IMG/VR virus record: IMGVR_UViG_3300010354_000210
Coordinates: 1 to 39,515 of that record
Length of the DNA stretch: 39,515 bases
DNA from: a virus
Strand: one strand, 5' to 3'
Shown one piece after another: positions 1-8,468 of this stretch. The translations under genes were made by a program, and so were the position numbers. Within the stretch, counting starts at the first letter, position 1; each line of letters opens with the position of its first letter. Below the pieces are notes generated by a model. It made no database searches and was not told the DNA's origin. It saw only the letters and a list, made by a program, of their open reading frames with translations.

Positions 1-1243
1 CAAGTGTCAGTTCATAAGGAGTTCCGGTTAATCCATTTCTTTCTAACTGAAACTTGAATAGTGCTTCCTTAAGAATATCAACACTTGGAGAACCTTGATT
101 TGCTGAATTGAAAAATCCAGATGCCAATATTCTACCTCCAGTTATGCCGGTTCCATCCAGTTTATATTCAACAGCACTATCATTACCAGCACTTGTCCAG
201 GTTCCTCCTGTAGTAGTTCCTGATGCTCTTACCTGCCAATTATAATTAATACCATTATTAACTCCCATCAAAGAAATAGCTGTTAAAATTACAATAGCAT
301 CTAAACGATTTGGAGATGATTTCAATCTAAGACTAATTATTGGATAAAAAGTTCCAGCAACACTAAGAATATATGGTGATGTAATTGCTGTTCCTACAGC
401 TTGTTGTAATCCACGAAGTTCATAACCACCTTCCGAAATTACAGTAGAACAAACTTGTTTGAGAGTGCTGCTACTTGTGGTAATACCTGTATTGGCAATC
501 TCATATCTCAAAGGAAGTGATCCTGTTGTGATATAAGTTGATTGAATTAAATTTGCGTGATGAAATGAATGACAGTGCCGCATCACTCCATTAATTACAA
601 ATCCCATCCTGACTGAGCCAAGACCCAACCACTCAATATCCATCCAAAGAATTTGTGCTTTGGATTTATCTAAAGTAATTCCAGAAGGTCCAGTACCATC
701 TAACTTATCAACATTCCAGTCTTCCTGTGCTACTCTTGTTTCAGTTCCTGTAGATAAACTTCTCTCAACAAAATATGCTGTTGTACCATCAATCTCAAAA
801 TACATTCCATTATCAGCACCAAAATATCCAATTCTTTGTCTTAGATTTTCTTTTGGAGTCTCTGGAACAAATGTATTCAAAACAAGCAAAGATTTGCCTG
901 GTTGATATGAAAATACTTTTGTCGTTTCTCTAATAACTGAGTTGCCACTTGTAGTTCCAATTCCAATATTGATTAAACCTTGAGCAGTTACAAATCCAAC
1001 TGTAGAACCAGTTCCTACAATCAAACTGTCCCAAAGATTGTTGTCTCTATATCTGTGAGATGAATCAAATAATGTAAGAGGTTGAGATATTCTCATCCTT
1101 CCAAAAGCATCTCCCCCTACAGCCCCAGTACCAGCAACACCACAGTTTCCAATGTTGCCGTATCTATCGGCACACATGATAACTTCATGAAGTGTTCTTT
1201 CCTGATTTAAATAATCTTGTGTATTCTTATTCCACTGTGCCAT
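1..1243 (-). CDS. Virion structural protein, conserved in marine phages (3' end cut by window edge)
   Basis: An open frame of 414 codons starts with ATG at 1243 and runs off the left edge without a stop, so the C-terminus is missing. It starts MAQWNKNTQDYL. Near residues 45-65 it has a GRMRISQPLTLFDSSHRY segment, and near residues 200-245 a stretch of the type WMDIEWLGLGSVRMGF, then HCHSFHHAN, then LPLRYEIANTG. I associate this pattern with an uncharacterised structural protein common in marine tailed phages, probably beta-rich; no Pfam name comes to mind. The start is supported by a GAGGTAAG Shine-Dalgarno sequence that overlaps the TGA of the preceding gene, which suggests translational coupling. 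No signal peptide or membrane segment is visible. The location after the fibre cassette fits an appendage or decoration role, but that is inference. Confidence 0.8.
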   Translation of the reverse strand, partial: MAQWNKNTQDYLNQERTLHEVIMCADRYGNIGNCGVAGTGAVGGDAFGRMRISQPLTLFDSSHRYRDNNLWDSLIVGTGSTVGFVTAQGLINIGIGTTSGNSVIRETTKVFSYQPGKSLLVLNTFVPETPKENLRQRIGYFGADNGMYFEIDGTTAYFVERSLSTGTETRVAQEDWNVDKLDGTGPSGITLDKSKAQILWMDIEWLGLGSVRMGFVINGVMRHCHSFHHANLIQSTYITTGSLPLRYEIANTGITTSSSTLKQVCSTVISEGGYELRGLQQAVGTAITSPYILSVAGTFYPIISLRLKSSPNRLDAIVILTAISLMGVNNGINYNWQVRASGTTTGGTWTSAGNDSAVEYKLDGTGITGGRILASGFFNSANQGSPSVDILKEALFKFQLERNGLTGTPYELTL

Positions 1244-1251
1244 TACTTACC

Positions 1252-1569
1252 TCAAACCCAATCTAATTTTGCTGGATGATATCTTTTATCATCCGTAACT
1301 TTAATCGATTTTTGTAAATTTTCTTTTACGTATATATGGTGAACCATAGATCCTGGATATTCATCCTGAAGATATTCTGTTAATTCAATTTTTGAAGGAA
1401 TTCCATTTTCAGTTACCATAGAGATTCTATGAATGTTTCCACGATAAACGATATCTGCGGAGAACTCTTCAGTTTGTGGTTCTTGTTGACTTCCATCAAT
1501 AATCAAGGTTCCATTGAAGTCCCCTGAAATATTGATGCTTTCTTCTATAAACTCTTTGAATGTTTTCAT
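1252..1569 (-). CDS. Small cyanophage protein with MKTFKEFIEE start, paralogue of part of the upstream 496-aa protein
   Basis: This is a 105-aa protein. The frame is open back to 1620, but the ATG at 1569 is preferred: it lies one base after the TGA of the upstream gene (TGATATG), and MKTFKEFIEES is the typical N-terminus of many T4-like cyanophage proteins. A start at 1620 would overlap the upstream gene by 50 bases. Residues about 35-80 contain YRGNIHRISMVTENGIPS, followed by a YLQDEYPG segment. This lines up with residues 340-380 of the 496-aa neighbour (WRGKTYMNKMFFPQVNMPS, then IQKVYPG), so the two proteins share a small domain. Its function is unknown. It is acidic in the N-terminal half and has no membrane segment. 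Confidence 0.72.
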   Translation of the reverse strand: MKTFKEFIEESINISGDFNGTLIIDGSQQEPQTEEFSADIVYRGNIHRISMVTENGIPSKIELTEYLQDEYPGSMVHHIYVKENLQKSIKVTDDKRYHPAKLDWV

Positions 1570-1570
1570 A

Positions 1571-3061
1571 TCAGCAATTCCAGGCTCTGAGGGACTTATT
1601 GATTCTGCTATTGGGATCATTAGCAGTTTTTGATGAAGTTAGTTTCTTTTTCATACCTTTCATTCTTGCACAGAATGATGCCCTGCGGGGATTTCCAACC
1701 TTCTTTGAAGGTGCCTTAAGGTCGCTTCCAGGATTTTCACGCTCATATGATTTACGACCCTTTTCATTGAGTCCACCACTTTGATTCTTTCCTTCTTTAC
1801 GTTGCCATGCAGCAACTTCTTCGATTGTTTCTTCACCAATTGTTCCATTATTTAAAAGATAATTCTTGGATTTTTGGCGATCATAAACTTGAATCAATGG
1901 TTGTCCTGGCTCTAATCCTGCAACATTATATTGAAGAACTGTTGCTCCAGGATACACTTTTTGAATTTGGTCTGTTATTTCTCTTCTACTTGGCATATTG
2001 ACTTGTGGAAAAAACATCTTATTCATGTATGTTTTTCCACGCCAAGAAATAATTACTGAAATGATATTGCCGTTGGTTGCTGGAAGACGAACTGATTCCT
2101 CAATGGATGAAGGACATTTTTCTTTACCATGAACGGGGCAATCTTTACCCTCTTGAGTGTGAGCACATTCACTTTCTTCACCAACAGGAACACAATTTGG
2201 AACAACTTTTTTACCTTTCTTTTTCATTCCAACTTGCTTGTAACCATCCCAACATTTTTCGTCTAAGTTTAATTCCGAAAGAATTTTTTGTGCAATAGGA
2301 GATAATTCTTCACTTTTATTTCCCCAGTTAGCTGCGCCTTTTTTACGACATTTAACTAACGCACCAGATGCATATGCGCTTGGCCAAACATCATATCTTG
2401 CCTTTACCTTATGATAGCAGGCATCTTTCTTACCGCTACTTTTACCCTTTTTATCTGCCTCTTCATTCATCTCTCCACTGTCAACATAATCGGCAGCAGC
2501 ATCAAGATAATCTGCCGCTTTGGTAATCTTTGATTGAACCCATGCTTCAATTTCTCCCTCACCTTTTCCCATCTTTGCTTTCAGGCGCTTGGCAGCATTC
2601 ATGATAGTAGAGAGTTCTGAACGAGCCATTGAATACTCGTGATCTTTTTCTTCTTTCATTTTCTTTTTTGGACTATCGGTTGAAACATAGGTTGGTTTTG
2701 CAGCACCAGTTTTTTGTTGTTGTCCGGGATCTGCTTCTTTTTTTCTTTTTGCTGCAGAGCGTCTTTCTGCGGGTGTCATTGATGCTCTTTTTTCTGAAGA
2801 AACGCATTTAGGAACACCTTCTCCTGGTTCATCACTAGCGCAAGTGCCGCCAGTTACAACATTAACCCAACCAGGCTTTCCATCTTTTGATTTGCTTTGA
2901 AACCATTTATGAAGACCTTCTTCACTAATGGAAGAACCGTTTTCTTTACGAAGCATACCTTCAGGATCTACCATAAAACCAGCAGGAATTGGTTTACATT
3001 CCTTATTTGTATAACAATAGTATTGTCCCGCAGGGCAAAGCCCATTTTTTTGCTTTTTCAC
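1571..3061 (-). CDS. Cys-rich mosaic phage protein (DUF5872-like and DUF6321-like modules)
   Basis: This is a 496-aa protein with a GTG start at 3061. The ATG two bases upstream is out of frame and meets TGA at once. It looks like a string of short conserved phage modules. Residues 46-130 contain WFQSKSKDGKPGWV, then PKCVSSEKRASMT and AAKPTYVSTD. Residues 140-200 are helical (ARSELSTIMNAAKRLKAKM, then KITKAADYLDAAADYVDSGE). Residues 211-248 contain YDVWPSAYASGALVKCRKKG, which I recall as DUF5872. Residues 270-292 contain CWDGYKQVGMKKKGKKVVPN. Residues 299-317 carry CAH-x6-CPVHG-x3-CP, a possible metal site. Residues 340-380 form the domain shared with the next gene. Residues 418-496 contain GGLNEKGRKSYE, RRASFCARMKGM and the end SLRAWNC, which I recall as DUF6321. 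There are 14 cysteines and long Lys-rich linkers. Such modules recur in cyanophage and giant-virus proteins, but the function is unknown. It has its own late promoter. Confidence 0.82.
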   Translation of the reverse strand: MKKQKNGLCPAGQYYCYTNKECKPIPAGFMVDPEGMLRKENGSSISEEGLHKWFQSKSKDGKPGWVNVVTGGTCASDEPGEGVPKCVSSEKRASMTPAERRSAAKRKKEADPGQQQKTGAAKPTYVSTDSPKKKMKEEKDHEYSMARSELSTIMNAAKRLKAKMGKGEGEIEAWVQSKITKAADYLDAAADYVDSGEMNEEADKKGKSSGKKDACYHKVKARYDVWPSAYASGALVKCRKKGAANWGNKSEELSPIAQKILSELNLDEKCWDGYKQVGMKKKGKKVVPNCVPVGEESECAHTQEGKDCPVHGKEKCPSSIEESVRLPATNGNIISVIISWRGKTYMNKMFFPQVNMPSRREITDQIQKVYPGATVLQYNVAGLEPGQPLIQVYDRQKSKNYLLNNGTIGEETIEEVAAWQRKEGKNQSGGLNEKGRKSYERENPGSDLKAPSKKVGNPRRASFCARMKGMKKKLTSSKTANDPNSRINKSLRAWNC

Positions 3062-3079
3062 ATTAACGATTCTTTTTTT

Positions 3080-3087
3080 TATTTATA
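3080..3087 (-). promoter_or_regulatory. T4-type late promoter, perfect TATAAATA
   Basis: On the minus strand the octamer reads TATAAATA, identical to the T4 late -10 consensus recognised by gp55. It begins where the T-tract of the preceding terminator ends and lies 18 bases upstream of the GTG start of the 496-aa gene. This predicts a very short leader. No separate -35 is expected for this promoter class. Confidence 0.75.
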
Positions 3088-3111
3088 AAAAAAGGGGCAG
3101 TTGCCTGCCCC
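3087..3111 (-). terminator. Intrinsic terminator after the S74 fibre gene
   Basis: On the minus strand GGGGCAG, GCAA and CTGCCCC form a perfect 7-bp GC-rich stem closed by a GNRA-type tetraloop. Seven Ts follow directly. It begins 22 bases after the stop of the 1750-aa fibre gene. This is the clearest terminator in the window and probably ends the fibre-cassette transcript. Confidence 0.88.
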
Positions 3112-3133
3112 AATAAACTTATTCAGTGATTAA

Positions 3134-6100
3134 TCACTTTTTAAGTTCTTCAATTTCTGCTTTGAGAGCAGCGATCATTTCACCTTGCTCACGTACAGCA
3201 GCGATCAGAACACCGACGAGTCCGTTGTAATTAACGGTCTTATGAGTGTCACCTGTTTGTACGAGTTGTGGCAGATGTTCTTCAATTTGTTGAGCAACAA
3301 CACCACAAGTTTCAGCACCACTTGACTTCCAAGTGAAGTGTACACCTTCCAGTTTTCCAACCAGTTCAGATGCATTTTCAATTACGCGGATGTTATCCTT
3401 CAGGTTTCTATCAGAAGTTGAGTTGAAATCGGTTGCAGTAACAACACCAGTTACATTTAATCCCGATGCAAGTGAAATTGAATTAATCCACTCTGAACCA
3501 TTATAAACAAGAAGTTGACCATTCGAAGAAGATGTTAAAGTAACATCTGAAAGATCATTCAGACTATTGACTGAACCAACTCCAGTGGAAAGAGTATTGT
3601 ATGCATAGAATTCAACAACATCTCCTGCAAATGCAGCTTCATTCAGAGTAACTCCAGTTCCATTGCTTGCAGTAAACTCACTTGGAGCAAGTTTAACACC
3701 ATTAATGAATACGTCAAGGAAACCTACAGTATAGTTAACTGTGAATGAAGTTTGACCGGAAGTTGCAGTCTGAACAGAAGTTGTTCTCAGTGTTGGTAGA
3801 GAATCGGTAATTGATGCCCATGAAACACCTGTTCCAACATTCTTCAGAACATAACCAGAAGTTCCAGTGCTATTGTTAACATCTGTCAGAGTTCCATTGA
3901 TATCAATATTATTGAATGTTGAAATTCCAGATGTTGCATTTACATTACCAGTAAGATTGCCAGTTACATTACCAGTCACATTACCAGTTACATTACCAGT
4001 AAGAGGACCAACAAATGAAGTTGCAGTTACAATTCCAGTGGAATTAATGTTGACTGCAGAAATTGAACCAGTTGCAGTCAATGCAGCAACTGATGCTGTA
4101 CCAGTAATTGTTGGCGATGCAATTGTTGGCGAGGTGCCAAATACAAGTGCTCCAGAACCAGTTTCATCAGTTACGGCTGATGCCAAGTTTGCCGATGAAG
4201 GTGTTGCTAAGAATGTGGAAACGTTAGCACCAAGACCAGTAATGTTGGACAATGCCAAATTACCATTAAACGATGATGCAGTAACGGCAAGTCCTGTGGC
4301 GTTAATTCCACCAGAAGTGATCGTTACAATACCAACCCCAGATGAACCAATTCTAGCTGATAAAGATGTTGTAACACCACTAACATTTAAGTTGGTGATG
4401 TTTGCACTCGTATAAGTTGCGTTAGTACCACTGATCGTTGTAACTACTCCAGTAACAATGTTACCTGTAGTTGCATTGAGGGTTCCTAAATTACCAGTTG
4501 TATAGGTGGCAGTTGTACCACTCAGAGTCGTAACTACTCCAGTAACAATGTTGCCTGTAGTTGCATTAAGGGTTCCTAAATTACCAGTTGTATAGGTGGC
4601 AGTTGTACCACTGATCGTTGTAACTACTCCAGTAACAATGTTACCTGTAGTTGCATTAAGGGTGGATACATTTCCTGTAGTACCATTCAGATTTGTATAT
4701 GTGGCAGTTGTACCACTCAGAGTCGTAACTACTCCAGTAACAATGTTGCCTGTAGTTGCATTAAGGGTTCCTAAATTACCAGTTGTATAGGTGGCAGTTG
4801 TACCACTCAGAGTTGGAATAGTACCAATACCAGAAGCATTAATATTGGTAATTGAAAGTGAAGTTGCACTCAGAACTTCAGTACCATTAATTTTGTAGGA
4901 TTTGCCAGAAGCAAGATCAAAGTTTTCGCTTGACTTCAGAGAGTTTGATGTATTATTCCAGGTTAAGGTTTTGCGAACGTTTGCAGAACCAATTCCAATT
5001 CCGGCTCCATCAAGAACAGCATTTGTCGATGCAGTTGTAGCAACACCAACAATGAAATCTGCTAATTCGATCGTACCAGAATTTACAACGAATTGAGCAC
5101 CATCAACATAAAGATCACCTTTAATTCTAACCGCACCAGTGTTGTCTCCAACAGCAGCAGGGTCAATGGTGATAACATCTGGACCAGAAATTACATTGGT
5201 ACTAATACCAATTGCCTGACCTGAAGCACCAGTTACAAACTGAGCAGCAGTTACAATACCAGAAGCAACAACACTTGTCAGTGAAATGTTAGGATCTAAG
5301 TTGACAGTAACTGCATTAGAAGCAGCTGAAGAAGTCAGGTTTGTACCACCTGTGATTGTTAAAGTCTCAGACAGTAAATTGATAGTTTCAGAACCAGAAT
5401 CACCAGCAACTGTTAAAGCGGTGCCAACTGAAACTGTACCAGCGGCAGTTAAACGACCTCTTGAGTCAACGGTAAATGTTGGGACTGCACTAGATGAACC
5501 ATAAGAACCAGCAACGACGCCAGTTGTTGATAAACCAAGAGTAACTGCAGCGGTTTCAGAGCCAGAACCTGAAACAACGATATCTGATGAACCAGCATCA
5601 GCAACAGTGGCAACATAGTTACCTGTTGTGTCTCCGCCAAGAGCAACGCTATTTGGTTGAATTGTAGCGGCAATTGAAACATTAGACGATCCATCAAATG
5701 AGACAGATCCTGCTACGTCACCAGTGATAGCAATTGTTCTAGCGGTCTGCAGAGCAGATGCTGTGCTCGAATTACCCGTAACGTTTCCAGTTAAAGGTCC
5801 AACAAATGAAGTAGCGGTTGCAACACCAGTTACAACTACACCAGAAGCGTTAGTATCAAATGAAGTAGCATTGACTTCACCCGTTAAGTTTCCAGTTAAA
5901 GGTCCAACAAATGAAGTAGCGGTTGCAACACCAGTTACAACTACACCAGAAGCGTTAGTATCAAATGAAGCAGCATTGACTTCACCTGTTAAATTACCAG
6001 AGAAACCACCAGTAGCAGTTACTACACCAGAAGCAACAACGCTTGTCAACGAAATATTTTGATCGAGATTAATTGTTACAGCATTTGATGCAGCTGAAGA

Positions 6101-8386
6101 AGTCAGGTTTGTGCCACCAGAAATTGATAATGTTTCGTTCAAGAAATTAATGGTTTCCGAACCAGAATCTCCAGTGACTGTTAAAGCAGCACCAACTGAC
6201 GCTGTACCAGCAGCAGTTAAACGACCTCTTGAATCAACCGTAAATGTAGGAATAGCTGTAGATGAACCATAGGATCCAGCAACAACACCAGTGGTTGATA
6301 ATCCAAGAGTAACAGCTGCAGTTTCCGAACCAGAACCTGAAACAACGATATCTGATGAACCAGCATCAGCAACAGTAGCAACATAGTTACCCGTTGTGTC
6401 AGAACCTAGTGCAACACTATTTGCCTGAATTGTAGCGGCAATCGAAACATTAGACGATCCATCAAATGAGACAGATCCAGCTACATCTCCAGTAATAGCA
6501 ATTGTTCTAGCGGTCTGCAGAGCAGATGCTGTACTTGAGTTACCTGTAACGTTACCAGTTACATTACCAGTTACATTACCTGTTAAGGGACCAGAGAATG
6601 AAGTAGCGGTAGCAACACCAGTTACGATTACACCAGATGCATTAGTGTCAAACGAAGCAGCATTAACTTCACCAGTTAAGTTACCTGTGACGTTACCAGT
6701 CAGAGGACCACTAAAACTTGTTGAAGTAGTAACACCAGTTACGATTACACCAGAAGCATTTGTATCAAATGCAGCAGCATTGACTTCACCAGTTAAGTTA
6801 CCAGTTACGTTTCCAGTTACGTTTCCAGTCAGAGGACCAGAGAATGAAGTAGCGGTAGCAACACCAGTTACAACTACACCAGAAGCATTGGTATCAAATG
6901 CAGCAGCGTTAACTTCACCAGTTAAGTTTCCTGTTACATTACCAGTTACATTGCCTGTTAAGTTTCCGGAGAAACCACTAGTAGCTGTTACAACACCAGA
7001 GGCATTAACGTTAGTGATTGAAAGTGAAGTTGCACTTAAGACATCAACACCATTAATCTTATATGTTTTGCCTGAAGCAAGATTAAAGTTTTCACTAGAC
7101 TTCAGAGATGTATTTGCATTATCATAGGTTAAGGTATTATTTGGACCAATTTTAATACCAGCACCATCTGCAAGTGCATCAGTTGTTGCTGTAGAAGCAA
7201 TACCAACGATGAAATCTGCAAGTTCAATTGTTGTGGAATTGATGACGGTCTGAACACCATCAACAAACAGGTCACCCTTAATTCTTACAGCACCAGTATT
7301 ATCACCAACACCAGCAGGGTCAATGATAATTTCTGCAGGACCAGAAATTGTGCTTGTATTAATACCAATCGCTTGACCCGAAGCACCAGTTACAAACTGA
7401 GCAGCGGTAATAATTCCACTTGCCTTAACACTAGTGAGATCAATCGAAGGATCAAGATTAATTGTAACTGTGTTTGAAGCAGCTGAAGAAGTTAAGTTTG
7501 TACCACCAGCAACCGTCAAGGTTTCTGAAAGTAAATTAATATTTTCTGAACCAGAATCACCAGCAACTGTTAAAGCAGTACCAACTGAAGCTGTACCAGC
7601 AGCAGTTAAACGACCTTTTGCATCAACAGTAAATGTTGGGATTTGAGTCGATGAACCGTAAGAACCTGGAGTAACTGCAGTGTTTACGAGATCAACAGTA
7701 ATTGTATTGCTTGCTGCAGATGTAGCAACACTACCAGCAGCACCTACGATTGACAGAGTTTCTGTCAAAAGATTAATATTTTCTGAACCACTATTACCAG
7801 CAACAGTAAGTGCAGTGCCAACCGCAGCTGTACCAGCAGCAGTTAAACGACCCTTCGAATCAACAGTAAATGTTGGAATCTGAGTAGATGAACCATAAGA
7901 ACCAGCGGTAACCGCAGTATTTGCCAGAGTAAGTGCAAGACCAACGTTTGCAGTGCCATCAAATGAAACTGCAGCAGCTGTTGCATCTCCAGAAATACTG
8001 AAAGTTCTTGAAGTTTGTAATGCAGTTGCTGAACTTGCATTTCCACTTAAAGATCCAGAGAATGAAGTAGCGGTAGCAACACCAGTTACGATTACACCAG
8101 AAGCATTGGTATCAAATGCAGCAGCGTTAACTTCACCAGTTAAGTTTCCAGTTACGTTTCCTGTTAAAGGACCCTGAAAACTTCCTTCTCCAGATACTTT
8201 AAAATTAGCAGCAGTAACAATACCAGTAATTCTGGCATCACCAACAACTACAAACTTTGAATCTGGAAGTGCTGTACCAATACCAACTTTTGTTGAAGCT
8301 GAGTTGGAAGTAATTCCAATATATCTCGAACTTGCGTCCAGCTCCAAAAATGACGCAAATTGTGATAGTTCTCTATTAAATGCCAT
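3134..8386 (-). CDS. Giant repetitive tail fibre with C-terminal S74 intramolecular chaperone
   Basis: This 1750-aa protein has low complexity and is rich in Gly, Thr, Ser, Ala and Asn. Its C-terminal 93 residues are a Peptidase_S74 (endosialidase-type) chaperone. SDRNLKDNI gives the expected Ser1658/Lys1663 pair, with self-cleavage expected just before the Ser. AQQIEEHLPQLV and a terminal coiled coil (about 1735-1750) follow. In this family the chaperone trimerises the fibre and is then released. The shaft is made of repeats: NVTGNLTGEV arrays joined to AAFDTNASGV and TGVATATSFSGP units, a block of about 256 residues present twice, and four to five copies of a unit of about 30 residues. Residues about 1520-1590 hold a FLDVFINGVKLAPS module shared with the 183-aa protein. 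A strong AAAAGGAGACA Shine-Dalgarno precedes the ATG. It is likely a host-recognition or side fibre; the receptor is unknown. Confidence 0.9.
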   Translation of the reverse strand: MAFNRELSQFASFLELDASSRYIGITSNSASTKVGIGTALPDSKFVVVGDARITGIVTAANFKVSGEGSFQGPLTGNVTGNLTGEVNAAAFDTNASGVIVTGVATATSFSGSLSGNASSATALQTSRTFSISGDATAAAVSFDGTANVGLALTLANTAVTAGSYGSSTQIPTFTVDSKGRLTAAGTAAVGTALTVAGNSGSENINLLTETLSIVGAAGSVATSAASNTITVDLVNTAVTPGSYGSSTQIPTFTVDAKGRLTAAGTASVGTALTVAGDSGSENINLLSETLTVAGGTNLTSSAASNTVTINLDPSIDLTSVKASGIITAAQFVTGASGQAIGINTSTISGPAEIIIDPAGVGDNTGAVRIKGDLFVDGVQTVINSTTIELADFIVGIASTATTDALADGAGIKIGPNNTLTYDNANTSLKSSENFNLASGKTYKINGVDVLSATSLSITNVNASGVVTATSGFSGNLTGNVTGNVTGNLTGEVNAAAFDTNASGVVVTGVATATSFSGPLTGNVTGNVTGNLTGEVNAAAFDTNASGVIVTGVTTSTSFSGPLTGNVTGNLTGEVNAASFDTNASGVIVTGVATATSFSGPLTGNVTGNVTGNVTGNSSTASALQTARTIAITGDVAGSVSFDGSSNVSIAATIQANSVALGSDTTGNYVATVADAGSSDIVVSGSGSETAAVTLGLSTTGVVAGSYGSSTAIPTFTVDSRGRLTAAGTASVGAALTVTGDSGSETINFLNETLSISGGTNLTSSAASNAVTINLDQNISLTSVVASGVVTATGGFSGNLTGEVNAASFDTNASGVVVTGVATATSFVGPLTGNLTGEVNATSFDTNASGVVVTGVATATSFVGPLTGNVTGNSSTASALQTARTIAITGDVAGSVSFDGSSNVSIAATIQPNSVALGGDTTGNYVATVADAGSSDIVVSGSGSETAAVTLGLSTTGVVAGSYGSSSAVPTFTVDSRGRLTAAGTVSVGTALTVAGDSGSETINLLSETLTITGGTNLTSSAASNAVTVNLDPNISLTSVVASGIVTAAQFVTGASGQAIGISTNVISGPDVITIDPAAVGDNTGAVRIKGDLYVDGAQFVVNSGTIELADFIVGVATTASTNAVLDGAGIGIGSANVRKTLTWNNTSNSLKSSENFDLASGKSYKINGTEVLSATSLSITNINASGIGTIPTLSGTTATYTTGNLGTLNATTGNIVTGVVTTLSGTTATYTNLNGTTGNVSTLNATTGNIVTGVVTTISGTTATYTTGNLGTLNATTGNIVTGVVTTLSGTTATYTTGNLGTLNATTGNIVTGVVTTISGTNATYTSANITNLNVSGVTTSLSARIGSSGVGIVTITSGGINATGLAVTASSFNGNLALSNITGLGANVSTFLATPSSANLASAVTDETGSGALVFGTSPTIASPTITGTASVAALTATGSISAVNINSTGIVTATSFVGPLTGNVTGNVTGNVTGNLTGNVNATSGISTFNNIDINGTLTDVNNSTGTSGYVLKNVGTGVSWASITDSLPTLRTTSVQTATSGQTSFTVNYTVGFLDVFINGVKLAPSEFTASNGTGVTLNEAAFAGDVVEFYAYNTLSTGVGSVNSLNDLSDVTLTSSSNGQLLVYNGSEWINSISLASGLNVTGVVTATDFNSTSDRNLKDNIRVIENASELVGKLEGVHFTWKSSGAETCGVVAQQIEEHLPQLVQTGDTHKTVNYNGLVGVLIAAVREQGEMIAALKAEIEELKK
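4405..4815 (-). repeat. Tandem repeat of about 90 bases inside the S74 fibre gene
   Basis: The encoded unit is about 30 residues (SGTTATYTTGNLGTLN followed by ATTGNIVTGVVTT). There are about four close copies and a degenerate fifth. One copy is 35 residues long, with NLNGTTGNVS in the middle. All copies stay in frame. Near-identical DNA between copies indicates recent expansion or homogenisation. Confidence 0.85.
4815..7430 (-). repeat. Large in-frame duplications inside the S74 fibre gene
   Basis: Two long blocks are each present twice. One runs about 6550-5990 and again about 5775-5280. It encodes TARTIAITGDVAGSVSFDG and the following segment, and is offset by 768 bases (256 codons). The other runs about 7430-6985 and again about 5275-4815. 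It encodes TAAQFVTGASGQAIGI, then GDLFVDG and LASGKTYKING. They are separated by NVTGN arrays (6540-6970 and 5775-6000). A GSYGSSTQIPTFTVDSKGRL-type unit also occurs at least four times. Confidence 0.85.
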
Positions 8387-8400
8387 TGTCTCCTTTTAGC

Positions 8401-8451
8401 GGATGGGGGTTTTTTAGATCTAAAAAGCCATCCTCGTGCCGTCGCACTAGG
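8401..8451 (-). other. Structured intergenic RNA ahead of the S74 fibre gene
   Basis: The 77-base gap before the fibre gene holds two stem-loops. On the minus strand the first is CCT-A-GTGC, loop GACG, GCAC-G-AGG (8432-8451). Five Ts (8426-8422) follow a few bases later, so it could be a weak terminator. The second pairs 8401-8406 with 8428-8433 around a perfect 16-base palindrome (TTTTTAGATCTAAAAA, 8411-8426). The two overlap at 8432-8433, as alternative structures would. It could be an attenuator or only an mRNA leader structure. Confidence 0.4.
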
Positions 8452-8460
8452 CTTCAGATA

Positions 8461-8468
8461 TATTTAGA
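8461..8468 (-). promoter_or_regulatory. Candidate late promoter TCTAAATA for the S74 fibre gene
   Basis: The octamer matches the T4 late consensus at 7 of 8 positions and overlaps the TAA stop of the 183-aa gene (TTC-TAA-ATA). The same stop/promoter overlap is seen at 13025 and 26506. It lies about 75 bases upstream of the fibre ATG, so the structured leader would be transcribed. Confidence 0.45.

Noticed and set aside
660-905. Plus-strand open frame of 81 codons
   Set aside because: It is the antisense shadow of the structural gene open through the left edge, with no ribosome binding site or recognisable product.
1252-1620. Frameshifted continuation of the 496-aa gene into the overlapping frame
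   Set aside because: The 496-aa protein ends in a complete family-type C-terminus (SLRAWNC), and MKTFKEFIEE just after its stop is a genuine cyanophage start, so these are two separate genes.
3867-4415. Open frame of 182 codons on the plus strand
   Set aside because: It lies wholly inside the S74 fibre gene. Its product is a Val/Pro/Thr-rich shadow of the NVTGN and related repeats, with no start signal. The plus-strand frames at 6645-7127 and 5724-6062 are the same kind of artefact.
4405-6970. Regularly spaced repeats resembling a CRISPR array
   Set aside because: The repeats are in frame, encode fibre-shaft units, and the spacers are themselves repeated. No leader or cas gene is present.
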